DNA of 64,000 nucleotides from Datura wrightii (lineage: Eukaryota; Streptophyta; Magnoliopsida; Solanales; Solanaceae). The stretch spans positions 25,833,501 through 25,897,500 of the forward strand of contig JASDFA010000006.1 of assembly GCA_035772735.1 (NCBI GenBank). The letters are read 5' to 3'. A program made the translations under genes and the position numbers. Of the stretch, positions 23,298-35,349 are shown in pieces (within the stretch, counting starts at the first letter, position 1; every line of letters starts with the position of its first letter). Under the pieces are notes generated by a model that was not told the DNA's origin, searched no databases, and saw only the letters and a program-made list of their open reading frames with translations.

Positions 23298-24755
23298 TTT
23301 TTGGTTCACTTGCCATCCCTTGTGCAAGTAATCCTATGTAGAGAACTTATTGAAATTGTTACCTCATATTGGGATACAAGACGAGTTGTGTTAAAATTTG
23401 TCCAGGTCGAGATGACACCACTCAGAAGAGATTAGGGGTTACGTGGAAAATGTCAACTTGCTTTGGAGAAATAGAAAATGAAAAAATACCAAAGTAATCA
23501 TACCTAGAAGTATCAATTTAGAATATTCAAGGAAAGTTTGGACTTCAAGGTAGTAAGATGGTGTCCTGTATGATGAAACCAGGATCTGGGTTCTTATTTG
23601 TTTGAAAAGTTCGATCATAGTTCAGCTCACGAGATCTATGAGATAGAGAGTCAAGATCCAAGTTCATGGGCAAGGAAGAGAACTTTTGCTTTTATAGTTT
23701 ATTCTTGGGACTAGTAATATTCCCATATGGGACTAAGGAAGACATCCATGTTTACCTCATTTCAGTTATCGATGATTTATGTAATGGTATTGATAAGGGT
23801 CCTTGCGCAATCGTCCCAGTGATTGTGTCTAATACCTACCTGGCCATTGGAAGTTGCAAAAATAGGGTCAAATATTTTGAAGGTAAAATCTATTACTACA
23901 ATTGTGACTAATTGAAAATCTCCAAAAACTTTGAGGCACATCAATATTACCCCAAACTTCTGGGACTGATCATATTACCACACATCACTTCGGAATCACT
24001 AGATTAAAATGTACAATGAAGTGAAAAAGTGGGGATGAATTTAATTGGTCTGACCAAAGACTAGGTACAGTGGATGTTCGAATAGTTTCCAATTCAGACT
24101 TCGTGATATACATTAAGTATTATTACTATATAATCCTGATGGGACTCATGCTCTTCAACCTTATGCCCCAACAAGAGTTATGAGATAAATGGGAAGAATG
24201 AAGGTAGCTGATATATATATCCACCGAATGGCTATCAACATGATAAGATTCCCAATGTTACATGCTTTGCCAAGATTTGGGTCAAAAAGGTACTCTTTGA
24301 TGAGAAAGGGATGGAGAAAAATAGGTATCAAGCAGGCTATGCAACATCTACATCAAGTGGTTGCATGCAGATTTGACCGTACTGCAACTACAAGTGTTTA
24401 AAGGAATAAGCATGTGAGCGACAAAGTAGTTGAGACACAAATCTTATATAGAAAGTTCAGTAGAAAAGTCTTGGATTCTAAGGCTTGACATCGACAATTG
24501 CACATGGCAGTGCCAAGAAAATAACCGAGATGGGCAAAGAATTAGAGTATTTGAGAAAGCATGTTTTAGGTTTGGAAGAAAAGATACAAGAACTCTGTGA
24601 AAAATTCAGCAAATAAAGAGATAAATGCATAAATATGGGACATAGAAAGAACTCAAGCACTAGCCTACTTCTTGACTAGACGCCATCCTTTTAACAAGGC
24701 ACTAGAGGCTCCTAAAAAAGCAAACGAGGAGGATGACATTTTTAGGGTTTGATAT
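23298..24755 (+). pseudogene. Ogre ORF1-like region (broken)
   Basis: Pieces in changing frames resemble the extra ORF found upstream of gag in Tat/Ogre elements. They include LIEIVTSYWDTRRVVLKFVQ (near 23,350), a WARKRTFAFIVYFLGL-like segment with IFPYGTKEDIHVYLI (23,680-23,760), HALQPYAPTRVM (near 24,150) and a Lys/Glu-rich, coiled-coil-like stretch (24,500-24,620). The ORF1 protein's function is unknown; it has been likened to plant mobile domain proteins. Many stops. The identification is from memory of the family. Confidence 0.6.
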
Positions 24756-25030
24756 TTAGTTTCTTTCTTTTGTATTAAAATAATTTCCATTTAATGTAAG
24801 CTTAATATTTTGGGTTTAATTTGCGAGAAAAATGGCACTACTTTATGGTATATTTCACTTTTAAAATTTGTTTGTCTTACCTCTGGCACAAAGAGGACCC
24901 CAAATTAGGAAACACACAATATGTTTAGTTCATTTAGCCTTTACTTTATAGTATATTATTCTTGATTTTCATTACTAACTATAATTTTGTTTTATTATTT
25001 ATTTTTATTTTTCTTTCCAAAGGTTAATAT
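24756..25030 (+). other. AT-rich spacer between ORF1 and gag
   Basis: No coding signal was found. This is the normal position of the ORF1-gag spacer in Ogre elements. Confidence 0.4.
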
Positions 25031-27100
25031 ATGCATTTTGTCCTATCACACTCAACCAAAGGAGTTCCTCCTTCTTCTCCTCCTAGTCTGAGCCACAAAA
25101 ATAAAGGAAAAATGAAAGAACGTAGCAGTACAACCGATAGGGTTAGTATAATGGGACAAAGAGATTCTACAAATAGTTCAGATGGGCAGGGGAAAGATAC
25201 TCACCTGATTACAAATTAGGTGATACTAAGGTTGGAATAGAAAATCATTGAACTGTAAAGGGAGTTTGGCTGATGTTTATGACTTGGACAACTTATCAGT
25301 CTCATTGGATACCTCACTAGAACCACACATGGAGATCAACACCATGACTAAATCCCTTACAAGCTTTTCCATAACATCCCATCCCAGAATACTCACCACT
25401 ATACTTATACACCTCTTTAAATTCACTTGCATCCTCAGTACCCATCTTACACATACCCAACTCCACACCAAAACCAAACTACCTCGCAAGGCCTACCGAC
25501 TATATCCACATCCATGATTTACCTCTTACATCTAATTCCAATATGTCATATGCCCATGTACCAAGAAACAATAATTTAAACCCTATGTACATTGTGACTG
25601 CTCCATTCACTCATCACCTAGGAGAATCTAAACCTTTAGAGAAAGATCTATTGATACAGACCATGGTTGGGGAGCTGAAGAAATAGAATAACGGAATACA
25701 GAATGTTGAAGAAGTAAAAAAAATAGAGGAGCTGAACTATGAGGATCTGTGCATACACCTAGATGTTGAACTACCGGAGGTATACAAACTTCCCAAGCTC
25801 GAGATGTTTAGTGGGATAGAGGACTTAAAAGCTCATTTGAGAACATATTGTGATAAACTTGTTGGAGTTTGTAAATACAAAAAGATTAGAATGAAGTTAT
25901 TCATGAGAAGTTTGTGAGAGATGCTTTCAATTGGTATAAGGAACAAAATCCAAAAAAGTGGGGAATTTCGGATGAAATGACTTCAACATTTGTAAAAAAT
26001 TTGAGTTTAACATAGATTATGCACCAAATTGGTATTATATCTAATTTTTTTTTAAAAAAAGCCACAAAAATATCCATAGAATGTGCCATTAGGTGGAGAT
26101 CCGAGGCTGTTAAAAATGAAGAAAGCTCAAATGAAGGAGATTTTCATGTGTGCCCAGGAACCACAGTATTATGACTAGATGATGCTTATAACAGATAAAA
26201 GTTTTGCTGAAATTATCAAGTTGGGTGAAAGAATTGAAGACGACATAAAATATGGTACCATCATCAACCTAGAAGTTTTGGAGGCTACTAATAAGGCTTT
26301 TCAATCCAGGGGAATTGCTGAGAACCGCAACAAGAAGAAAGTATGCACTGTGATGATGGCACGAGGTCTGAAAAACTACAGCTACCAACCCCATACTCCA
26401 TACCAAATTCCCCTTCCACATTAAACACCTCCTTCATAGAAAACATTTCCACGAAACCTAATGCCTGCCCCACATTACAAAACTCTTACTCCATACCAAA
26501 CATCCCATTATCAAATGCCTTCCCCACAACCACCTCCACCACATTATTAAGTCCTCCTTATCTACAACACCCAACCATCTTACTTCCAATCACCGCCACC
26601 CCCTCATCAACATAATCAAAGACCCAAAGCCAATTTTGATAAGAAGTCTACCAAAAATTATAGTCCTCTTGCAGAACCCATAACACAACCTTATGAGAGA
26701 CTCAAAAAAGCTGGCTATATCAATAGAACACCACCCTTTCTATTGTCACACAAAAAATGTGGTATGACCCCAACCAATTTGCTAATATCAATTTGATTAT
26801 GAAAGGGCGTACTACTAAGTCTTGTTGGCACTTGAAAACATAGTACAAAAATTGATCGATATCAAAACTATACATCTGATGGATCCTATGCCTAACGTGA
26901 CCAACAACCTTTTTCCTAATCATCAGGTGAATATGATTGAATGCAGTGAAGAATGGGACTTGGGAGTTCTATTGGGTTTATTGAACAAGGGAAAGCCTTT
27001 TCTATGGGTACACACACGCCTATATTAGTGAAAAGACATATCATATTGGAGGTTGAAATTGCTGCACCAAAACCTCCAATGCCAGTTGTTAGGGCTTCTA
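25031..27100 (+). pseudogene. gag: Ogre gag (broken)
   Basis: A Ser/Lys-rich N-terminal piece (25,031-25,219) is followed by diverged sequence. The recognisable capsid region at 25,735-26,330 has YEDLCIHLDVELPEVYKLPK, LKAHLRTYCDKLVGV, MKLFMRSL, CAQEPQYYD and FAEIIKLGERIEDDIKYG. These match the Tat/Ogre gag pattern well. A Pro/Tyr-rich stretch with no clear zinc knuckle follows to about 27,100. There are numerous stops and frameshifts. Confidence 0.75.
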
Positions 27101-27289
27101 CAGCTACATATAACTCTCATGTGGTTTCATGAAATTATGAATAAAATACCTTGGGAGAAGCTAAAGTGGTAGAAATAGATGTAGCCAAAGGAGTGACTAG
27201 GTAAAGAAGGATATGCACTTCCGAGACTGCAACTCAAGGTGGAGCCAATAAAGGAAAGCAACCTTTATAGTAATTAAAGATAATGAGAT

Positions 27290-27850
27290 TTAGAAAAACA
27301 TATAGTCCAAAGAGTATCTGTGGTGGAAAAATTGCACAAAACACTGGCCCAGATATCTATTCTTTCTTTGATGCACAATTCTGAAAATCATAAAAGTGCC
27401 TTGATGAAAGTGTTGAGTGAAGCTTATGTGCCTGCCAACATCACTAGGTGCGACATGGCCCGTATGGTCGGGTAGATATTTGAGAAGCCTATATACATAG
27501 AAATGCAGAGAACCACACTTGGCTTAGATATCATTACACCATCAATAAGTTTGAAGATTGGAGATAGCCTCTGGGAGAATGGACTTATCCATTTTCAAAT
27601 CCATTACCTTTACTGCAATAGACTTTCCATTCCGATGGTTTTCTCAATGTAAGCAGAATTGGAAGATTTTGTGTTGTATAGTCTAAGGAACTTGTTCGTG
27701 ATAGAATTTGAAAAAAGTACTGCAATATCATCATCAAAGATGTGGATGGAGGAACCCCTATGCAGGATACTAGAGCTAACCATTCTTGCTAACTGGACTT
27801 CCACTCCATCTAGGGCTCATCGAGTATGCAGGTAAATTTTGAAGAAAAAT
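27290..27850 (+). pseudogene. pol: Ogre protease region (broken)
   Basis: A linker reads VVEKLHKTLAQISIL and LMKVLSEAYVPANIT (27,325-27,450), a combination characteristic of the segment just before the Tat/Ogre protease. The protease that should follow is too decayed for its active-site loop to be seen. Confidence 0.55.
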
Positions 27851-28255
27851 ATTCTATCTTTTATTGCTTTGAATAAAGTTATCTAATTTTAGTGATCCAC
27901 GCTCTATTTTTAGCATTATGTTTTTGAAATTCAGTAAGTTTTTATTAAGAAAATGCTTATTTTTTGACATATTGATTTATTTTATTTATGTTTTTCAGCA
28001 ATTTTATTCTTAAACTTGTTGAATATGAGATTGTGACATATAATAAGATCATGCAACATAATACAAATGATTTAATAGGGGTAGAAGAGAACGAAGTTCC
28101 TACAAAACTTGTTAGAGAAGTAGAAGAATTTGAGGATAAACCCAAAGCATACTTAGAAGAAACAGAGGTAGTAACATTGGAAAATTCAAAAATAGTCAAA
28201 GAAACTTGAGTTAGTATCTATTTTTCGGTAGATGAAAAAAGGATAATATTTGATT

Positions 28256-29488
28256 TTTAAAAGAGTATAAGGACATCTTTGCTTGGTCCTATGCCGATGT
28301 GACTGGTTTAAGCACCTCCACGGTAGCTCACAAGTTATCTACTGATCCCGCTTGCTCTCCTATCAAACAGAAGCCTAGAAAATACAAGGCATATATGAGT
28401 TTGAAAATCAAATAGGAGATAACTAAGCAAATTGAGGCCTGAATCTTTAAAGTGGGTAAGTCCTCTACATGGTTATCCAACATTCTACCTATTCTAAAGA
28501 AAGAAGAGAAGGTCAGAGTCTATATGGACTACATGGATCGTAATAAAAAGGCAGTATGAAAGATGACTTTCCACTCCGAAATATACATATCCTGGTCAAT
28601 AACTACACCAAGCATGAAATACAGTCATTCGTTGATTGCTCCACCGTTTACCACCAGATTAGTATATATGAGAATGATATTACAAGGATGTTTTTCTTTC
28701 TCCATGAGGAGTGTAGTGCTAAAAGGTTATGCTATTTGGATTAAAAAATATTGGAGCTACCTATATAAGAGATATGACTACTGTTTTTCATGACATGATC
28801 CATAAGGAGATTGAGATTTATGTAGATGATGTCATCATTAAATGAAGTAAGAGTTTAGATCATTTGGTTGACCTCCAAAAATTCTTTGATAGATTGTGAA
28901 AGTATAACTTGAAGTTGAATCCTACAAAGTGTGCCTTTGGAGTCCCTATCGGGAAGTTGTTGGGATTCTTCCTTAGCCACTGAGGTATTGGGTTTGATCC
29001 CACCAAGACTGAAGCCATCCAAAAGCTTCCACTATCAAAGAACAAGAAAGAAGTGATGAGTTTTTTGGGGTATCTCAACTATATCAATCGCTTCATAGCC
29101 AAATTAATAGTCATCTATGAGCCAATTATCAAATTTCTAAGAAGGATGCTGCTATAAAATGGACACCTAAATGTCAACAAGCTTTCAACAAAATCAAGGA
29201 TTATTTTTTTAAGCCTCCTATTTTAGTTCCTCCAAAATAGGGAAGACCTTTGCTCCTATATTTGTTCGCTTTAGACAATTTTTTTGGCTGTGTTCTAGGA
29301 CAACATAATGAAACTAGAAAAAAGGAATAAAAGCAATATATTACCTGATCAAGAATTTCACTCTATATGAAGTTCGGTATACTTTACTTGAACGCACATA
29401 TTGCTCCCTGACTTGGGTAACTCAGAAATTAAGACACCATCTCTCTGCATATACTACTTATTTATTTCCAAGATGGATAAATTGAGCC
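28256..29488 (+). pseudogene. pol: Ogre reverse transcriptase and RNase H (broken)
   Basis: The domain opens KEYKDIFAWSYADVTGLST (28,262) and continues with KQKPRKYKAYMSLKIK, a damaged palm and the active site EIYVDDVIIK (28,813-28,842, both Asp kept). Thumb and connection segments follow (LKLNPTKCAFGVP, NYINRFIA). RNase H pieces include LLYLFALDNFFGCVLGQH and WVTQKLRHHLSAYTTYL. The YVDD and the AWSYADVTGL opening distinguish this lineage from the chromovirus copies in the window. Many stops and at least three frameshifts. Sequence identity to the family stops near 29,488. Confidence 0.85.
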
Positions 29489-29492
29489 AAAA

Positions 29493-29811
29493 CAAGCTTC
29501 TTGGATGAGAAAGAATATTTTGAAGGCTAAAAAATATGTTCTAAAAGCAGGAATGAACATGGATAAACTATAAAAGTTAAATGTATTTACCATTAAAAGC
29601 TTGTATATTAAGAGGAAAATTGCAGAGAGTAAATTGAAGGAGGATGAGTTGCAATGATCAGAAATGTCCCAAATGGACTTTCATTTTTATGTTAGCAGCC
29701 CACCAAAGATTACATCCCAAGGATAAGTTAGCTCTCTGGGGCCTCACTGACAACGAGACATGTGCTTTGTGCAATAGAGAGAATAAAAGTATGGATCATT
29801 TGTTTTATCAA
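29493..29811 (+). pseudogene. LINE fragment: reverse-transcriptase zinc-binding domain
   Basis: QASWMRKNILKAKKYVLKAG (from 29,493) and then, from 29,665, WTFIFMLAAHQRLHPKDKLA, ETCALCNRENKSMDHLFYQ and two stops match the zf-RVT domain that follows reverse transcriptase in plant L1-type LINEs. CxxC and the His of the zinc-binding pattern are present. Stops occur within it. It abuts the Ogre RNase H, so either the LINE inserted there or a deletion joined the two. Confidence 0.75.
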
Positions 29812-29894
29812 TAGTGATTGAGATGCAAAAGTCTAGTGCAAAATCCATCTTTGGCAAGGAGTAAAAAGGACTAGGTGTGCTGAAATCAAGAACT
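29812..29894 (+). other. Unassigned sequence before copia-A
   Basis: A short stretch with stops. It is contiguous with 35,350 onward once copia-A is removed. Confidence 0.3.
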
Positions 29895-29899
29895 GAATT
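29895..29899. repeat. Target-site duplication of copia-A, left copy
   Basis: GAATT, repeated exactly at 35,345-35,349. Confidence 0.93.
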
Positions 29900-30313
29900 T
29901 GTTGGACACTAACATCGAACAACACAGACTAATCCAGACACATTATTTTCACAGGCTTTCAAATTGGGCTTTTCTCTTGAGCTTTCTGGTTTTTTCTCAA
30001 CAATACATAGTTTGGCCTAGTTCTTCAGTCAAGTATCCAAGTCCACAAGTTCTTATTTTCCATGTAGATAAAGATAGAGTTTTATTTTACAACATATTAG
30101 TTAGTTGTTGAATAACCAATTATACATAGGACACATGTAATTCTGTTAGTTGTGGAATAGCCAATCATACATAGGACACATGTAATTCTGTTAGGCAGAT
30201 AGAATATTCTTTTAGGGTATTTTAACTTGTATAAAGGAATAAGTCATGAACAGTGTGAGGCATTCAGAGAAATACAACAAAGAAAATTTTCCAAAATCTA
30301 CTGTTTTCCTATA
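29900..30313 (+). repeat. Copia-A 5' LTR
   Basis: It starts TGTTGGACACTAA and ends TTCCTATA. It contains a direct duplication of a 45-bp unit at 30,101-30,145 and 30,146-30,190, also present in the 3' copy. Compared with the 3' LTR it has about 20 extra bases near 30,060 and scattered substitutions. Confidence 0.92.
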
Positions 30314-30325
30314 TGGTATCAGAGC
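30314..30325 (+). other. Copia-A primer-binding site
   Basis: TGGTATCAGAGC directly follows the LTR, a perfect match to the plant initiator-Met tRNA primer site. Confidence 0.92.
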
Positions 30326-30376
30326 AGTAGGTGCTCATCTTCTCTGGTTATTTCACAACCATTTTTCCTCTTCTTC

Positions 30377-31420
30377 ATGGATACGCAAACCACCAATCAG
30401 AGTACCGAAAGTTGTGGTACTACTGTATCTATAGATCCTTCAAGCCCATACTATATTCATCCATCAAATTCACCAGGTATGGAACTGGTGAGTTCCTCCT
30501 TTGATGGAAAAGGATATGCAGGCTGGAGTAGGGCTATTGTTATAGCTCTATCGGCATAAAATAAGCTCATATTCATTGATGGTTCTTCACCTATTCTAAA
30601 ATCTAATTCTCCAGATTATAAAGTTTGGAGTTGATGTAATCACATGGTGATATTATGGATCTTAAACTCTCTTTCTAGAGATATTGCCGAGTATGTGCTC
30701 TATTCAAAAACTGCAAGAGAAATATGGAAAGAGTTAGATGCAAGGTTTGGACAACGTAATGGAGCACAACTAGATCATCTTCAAAAGGAGCTCAGTGATG
30801 CAGGTGCAAGGTGCTACTGATATTGCAGGATATTAAATAAAAGTGAAGAAATTATGAGATGAGTTGGATGCTATTAATACTTTTGATCACTGCTCTTGCA
30901 GTTGCACTTGTGGTGGTAAGCCCAAAACTGCAAAGTCTCACCAAAATGGGAGACTTATATAATTTCTCATAGGTCTGAATGAGACATATTCAAGAATAAA
31001 GAGTAATATCCTTATGATGGAATCATTACCAAGCATGGCCCAAGCTTTCTCTCTATTGATTCAGGATGAAAAATAGAAAGAAGTTCACTCTACATCTCAT
31101 CCCTCAGAGGAAGCTTTCCTAGTGAATAACCAGAGGTTCTATGAAAAGCAAAGGAATATCTATAACCCACAATATGCAACATAGAACAATCTCCAGAAAT
31201 TTCCCACAGCAGAGAGCAGATTTAAACCAAATTTTGACAAATAGAGAGGAAAGTTTTGTACTCATTACAAAATGACATATCATGTTGTTGATAATCGTTA
31301 CAAGATAATTGTCTTTCCACCAGAATTCAAGTTTACTAAGTCCAAGAAACAACAATCATCCACATCCAGCAGTTGTTCATGCTCACATGCAGAACACTAA
31401 CACTATGCCAGGACAGTCAC
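30377..31420 (+). pseudogene. gag: Copia-A gag (broken)
   Basis: The ATG at 30,377 (MDTQTTNQSTES) opens the frame, with SSFDGKGYAGWSRAIVIAL before the first stop at 30,557. Later pieces include WILNSLSRDIAEYVLYS, REIWKELDARFGQRNGAQ, a Cys-rich CSCSCTCGGKPK segment and FLIGLNETYSRIKSNILMM, matching the UBN2-type gag of copia elements. The zinc knuckle near 31,257 is damaged (CTHYKMTYH). Several stops and at least two frameshifts. Confidence 0.85.
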
Positions 31421-31497
31421 AAGAAATGGAAGGAAATAATGGAGCAAATACTTTCACACCATAACAATACTCACATCTTGCTTAATTATTTCAGGAA

Positions 31498-31990
31498 ATG
31501 AAGACCAGCCAACACAGTGATGCCACTGCCTCGGCCAACTGTGCTGGTACATTCACACCTCTTCTAAATCCTACCTCTTTTCCTTACTTTCTCAAATTGA
31601 TTCTAATTCTTAGATTCTTGATTCTGGGGCTTTCTGAACATATGAAATATGATTCATCCCTATTGACCAACCTCACACCTTTACCTTTTGTTATTTATGT
31701 ATGTTTACCTAATGCTCATAGGTTAAAAGTCACTCATAAAGGGAGTGTTATTGTGCTACCATATCTCATACTTCACAATGTTCTTTTTGTACCAGAGTTC
31801 AGATTTAATCTCCTTTTAGTTCACAAATTCACTTTTCAGCTGTCTTATTTATTAATTTTTACCTCTTTTGATGCAATATTGCAGGCCCCTTCAATGAAAA
31901 GGCCAGTGGCTCTTGGTAGAGTGCTAAAAGAATTATATCTTCTCAATACATCTTCAATTATGCCTAGAGCATTTTCTCATTTCAGTATTT
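31498..31990 (+). pseudogene. pol: Copia-A protease (broken)
   Basis: The active-site loop is visible as ILDSGAF in one frame (near 31,618), but a frameshift and a stop follow directly. The rest of the domain reads in another frame: HRLKVTHKGSV, LHNVLFVPEFRFNLL, ILQAPSMKRPVALGRVLKEL. This is the usual retropepsin-like region ahead of the GAG-pre-integrase domain. Confidence 0.8.
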
Positions 31991-32084
31991 CTAATGTAGT
32001 AGATTATTCTATTTGTAATCAGTTCAATGTTGATAGTTTTTCTAGTTCTGCTTCTGTTTTGCCTAAGATTTCTTCTCATGATGT

Positions 32085-32720
32085 AAGCTTATGGCACAAA
32101 AGATTAGGGAATTTGCCTATTTCTAATATGAAGAACTTGTCTATGTTTCAATCTTATTCAATTTTTGATCCTCATGATCCTTGTGATATTTGATCTAAAG
32201 CAAGACAGGCTAAACTCCCCTTTAACCCCAACAACATTTCTACCAAGTCCATTTTTGAGCTCATTCATGTTGACATTTGGGGACCGTATAAGACTTCTAC
32301 TCATGATGGTTATAAATATTTTTAAACTATTTTAGATGATTTTAGTAGGGGGACTTAGACCTATCTTTTGAAGACCAAAAGCAATGCTTTCACTATACTA
32401 AAGTATTTTCTTGCTTTATTTGAGAGACAATTCCACAAGACAGTGAAAATCATCAGGTCCGACAATGGTACAGAATTGGGAAACAGTTTGTCTCATGCTG
32501 AATTTTTAATCTTTTAAAGGGATATTACATAAAACTTCTTGTGTTTCTACCCCACAACAAAATGGAGTGGTGGAAAGGAAACACAAACATCTTTTGAAAA
32601 CTTGTAGAGCTTTACTTTTTCAATCACATTTGCCTACTTCATACTGGGGGGAGTGCCTTATGACTTCCACACATTTGATCAATAGATTTCCCTCTAGAGT
32701 GTTACATTACAAGACACTTT
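32085..32720 (+). pseudogene. pol: Copia-A integrase (broken)
   Basis: The LWHKRLGNLP finger start is followed by a stop near 32,191 and then FELIHVDIWGPYKT, where the first catalytic Asp is kept. RSDNGTEL holds the second catalytic Asp. A frameshift and a TAA near 32,516 precede GVVERKHKHLLKTCRAL, which holds the catalytic Glu. Stops are also present near 32,325 and 32,357. Confidence 0.88.
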
Positions 32721-34400
32721 ATGAAATACTCTTTGGTAAATCACTTTCTTATGATTTTTTAAAGGTTTTTGGCTGTCTTTGCTATGCTACAACCTTATCT
32801 CATCTTAGGTCCAAGCTTGAACCTAGGGACATAAGATGTATTTTGTTTGGATATCCTTTCAATCAAAAAGGTTATAAGTTGATGAATTTACAGACCAAGA
32901 GGATTTTTGTTTCTACAAACGTGAAGTTTTATGAGAACATTTTTCCTTTTTCTACTCCTACTACTGTTGTTACAGATCACTCATTTTCTACTTCCTTTCC
33001 TATTTTGCCTCTTTCTTCTAGAGATGATACACAACAGGACATCTTACTGATTCCAGTTCTCTACCCTCCACTTCAATGCCTGTTTCTAACCCCATCCCAA
33101 ATGATTACCCTTCTTCTCCCACTGTTTCCTCTCTACTTACACCCTCTTCTTCCCTTTCCTCTTCTTCAGCTTCCTCGCCTTTGTTACTTCCATCTGCACC
33201 TATGACTGATAATCCTCACTCCTTTCCTTCTTCCAGGCCTAGAAGAAATGCTCCTCCACCATCCTACTTGGCTTATTATTTTTTCCATTCTGTTTATCTC
33301 ACTAATCTTACCTCTACTTGTTTGAATGCCTCACTGAATCCTCTCACTATCCCTTTTTCTGCCCTTTTCATTGCTAATCAATCTCTCTTCAATACTACTT
33401 CACACATTCATGAGCCTAGAAACTATTTTGAAGCTTCCTTCCACCCTTGTTGGCAAGAGGCTATGGCAAAAGAGCTTGAAGCTTTAGAAATTAATCACAC
33501 ATGGGATGTTGTTGAACTTCCTAATGGATCAAGAGCTCTGCCATGCAAGTGGATTTATAAAGTGAAATATCATGCTAATGGTACCTCAGAAAGATTCAAG
33601 GCTCGTTTGATTATTAAGGGTGACATTCAATGAGAAGGGATTGATTATACCGAGACTTTCTCTCCAGTTGTCAAGATGACAACTGTGAGATGTCTTCTGT
33701 CTATTATAGTAAAGAATTGGGAGATATTTCAATTGGATGTCAACAATGATTTCTTTCATGGTGATTTTCATGAGGATGTGCATATGAACTTTTCTACTAG
33801 ACTATAGGGACCTAGTCCAAATCATGTTTGTAAATTACGCAAATCTTTATATGGGCTGAAACAGGCTTCCCGATAGTGGTATGGCCTCACTGCAACCCTG
33901 AATTTTAAAGGCTACTCTTGTTATTTGAATGACTATTCATTGTTCTTTAAGAAAACTGACTCAGGGATTTGCATTCTAGCAATCTACGTTGATGATATTC
34001 TTCTTACAGGCAGTGATATCTCAGAGATTACTCTTATAAAGAGTTTTCTTCATTCGAATTTCATATTAAAGATCTAGGGTTTGCTCATTTTTTCCTTGGT
34101 ATGGAACTTATCAGAGAGAATCATGGCTTAATAGTCACACAACGAAAATTTACCTTAGAAGTTTTGTCTGAGTTTGGATGTCTTGAATCCAGACTTGTTG
34201 CTTCTCCACTTGAGTCTTCCACCAAACTTCAAGTTGATACAGGTAATCTTCTTCTAGATCCGACCATATATCGCTACTTGGTAGGAAAACTAAATTTCCT
34301 TACCCACACCCATCTAGATCTACCTTTTGTTATTCAGCATCTCAGTCAATATATGAAGGCCCCTCGTGAACCTCATTTTCAGGAGGCTATCCATTCTCTC
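32721..34400 (+). pseudogene. pol: Copia-A reverse transcriptase (broken)
   Basis: A Ser/Pro-rich linker (32,950-33,330) leads to WQEAMAKELEALEINHTWDV, WIYKVKYHANGTSERFKARL and the palm. The polymerase motif IYVDDILLTGSD is intact (Asp codons 33,991-33,996). YLVGKLNFLTHTHLDLPFVI follows. Stops occur at 33,631 (TGA) and near 33,806 and 33,875, with frameshifts around 33,760 and 34,060. Confidence 0.9.
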
Positions 34401-34881
34401 TGATATCTTCTTCATGATCTTGGTATTGGTTTGTTCTTCCGCTCAGATCTTTCCATGCAGCTGCTTGCTTTTTTTGACTCCGATTGGGGTTCTAGTCCGA
34501 AGACTCGTCAGTCAGTCAGTGGCTATTTCATTAGTCTAGGTGGCTCCCCTGTTTCTTGGAAGTCAAAGAAACAACCTTTAGTATCATTGTCCTCTGCTGA
34601 AGCAGAATACCGCTCAATGAGAAGAGTGGTAGCCGAGCTTACCTGACTTGCTCTGTTTTCTCTCCGATCTGTCTAGTTCTCCATCCTTACCTGTGCCTCT
34701 TCACTTTGATAATCAGGCTATGATTCATATTGCCAAGAATCCCGTATACCATGAACGGATGAAACATGTGAAAATCGATTGCCACTTCGTCCATCAACAA
34801 TTCCTCGCCGAGCTCATCTCTCTTCATTTTGTTCCCTCTGCATCTCAGTTGGCCGATGTATTCACGAAGCCTCTTACTTGA
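34401..34881 (+). pseudogene. pol: Copia-A RNase H (broken)
   Basis: FFDSDWGSSPKTRQSVSGYF, SWKSKKQPLVSLSSAEAEYR and FDNQAMIHIAKNPVYHERMK give the catalytic Asp, Glu and Asp of copia RNase H. The domain ends with SQLADVFTKPLT at 34,881. One frameshift splits it near 34,646. Confidence 0.9.
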
Positions 34882-34935
34882 GTTTCTCATAGACTTAATG
34901 TCTGCGAATTGGGGATTGCTTTACCCTCCTCCAAC

Positions 34936-34946
34936 TTGAGAGAGGG
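34936..34946 (+). other. Copia-A polypurine tract
   Basis: TTGAGAGAGGG directly precedes the 3' LTR. Confidence 0.85.
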
Positions 34947-35344
34947 TGTTGGACACTAAAATCGAACAACACAGACTGATCCAGAGACATTGATTTCACG
35001 TGCTTTCAAATTGGGTTTTTCTCTTGGGCTTTCTGGTTTCTTCTCAACAATACCCAATTTGGCCCAGTTCTTCAGTCAAGTATCCAAGTCCACAAGTTTT
35101 ATTTAGAGTTTTATTTTACAGCATATTAGTTAGTTGTGGAATAGCCAATCATACATAGGACACATGTAATTCTGTTAGTTGTGGAATAGCTAATCATACA
35201 TAGGACACATGTAATTCTGTTAGGCAGATAAAATATTCTTTTAAGGTATTTTAACTTGTATAAAGGGATAAGTCATGTACAATGTGAGGCATTCAGAGAA
35301 ATACAAGAGAATTTTTTTTTTTCAAAATCTACTGTTTTCCTACA
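34947..35344 (+). repeat. Copia-A 3' LTR
   Basis: It starts TGTTGGACACTAA and ends TTCCTACA. It aligns with 29,900-30,313, with substitutions and one ~20-base gap. Confidence 0.92.
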
Positions 35345-35349
35345 GAATT
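35345..35349. repeat. Target-site duplication of copia-A, right copy
   Basis: GAATT, identical to 29,895-29,899. Confidence 0.93.

Larger units (their letters stand above)
20020..29488 (+). mobile_element. Tat/Ogre-type Ty3/gypsy element, decayed and truncated
   Basis: The end of a 5' LTR and a non-Met primer site (20,059) open the element. A long leader follows, interrupted by a solo LTR, then an ORF1-like region, gag, protease, reverse transcriptase and RNase H. An extra ORF before gag and a primer site of this type are typical of the Tat/Ogre lineage. No integrase or 3' LTR is seen. The match stops near 29,488, where LINE sequence begins. Stops and shifts are dense throughout, which makes it the oldest layer of the nest. 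Confidence 0.78.
29900..35344 (+). mobile_element. Copia-A: Ty1/copia retrotransposon, decayed
   Basis: A complete element with 414- and 398-bp LTRs, exact GAATT duplication, perfect initiator-Met primer site and polypurine tract. The interior order is gag, protease, integrase, reverse transcriptase, RNase H, with integrase before reverse transcriptase as in Ty1/copia. LTR differences and several stops and shifts in gag and pol show it is older than its neighbour copia-B. Its proteins share many motifs with copia-B, so both belong to one broad family. Confidence 0.94.

Noticed and set aside
32950..33205. Long open stretch rich in Leu, Pro and Ser
   Set aside because: It is the low-complexity linker between integrase and reverse transcriptase of copia-A, read in overlapping frames, not a separate gene.
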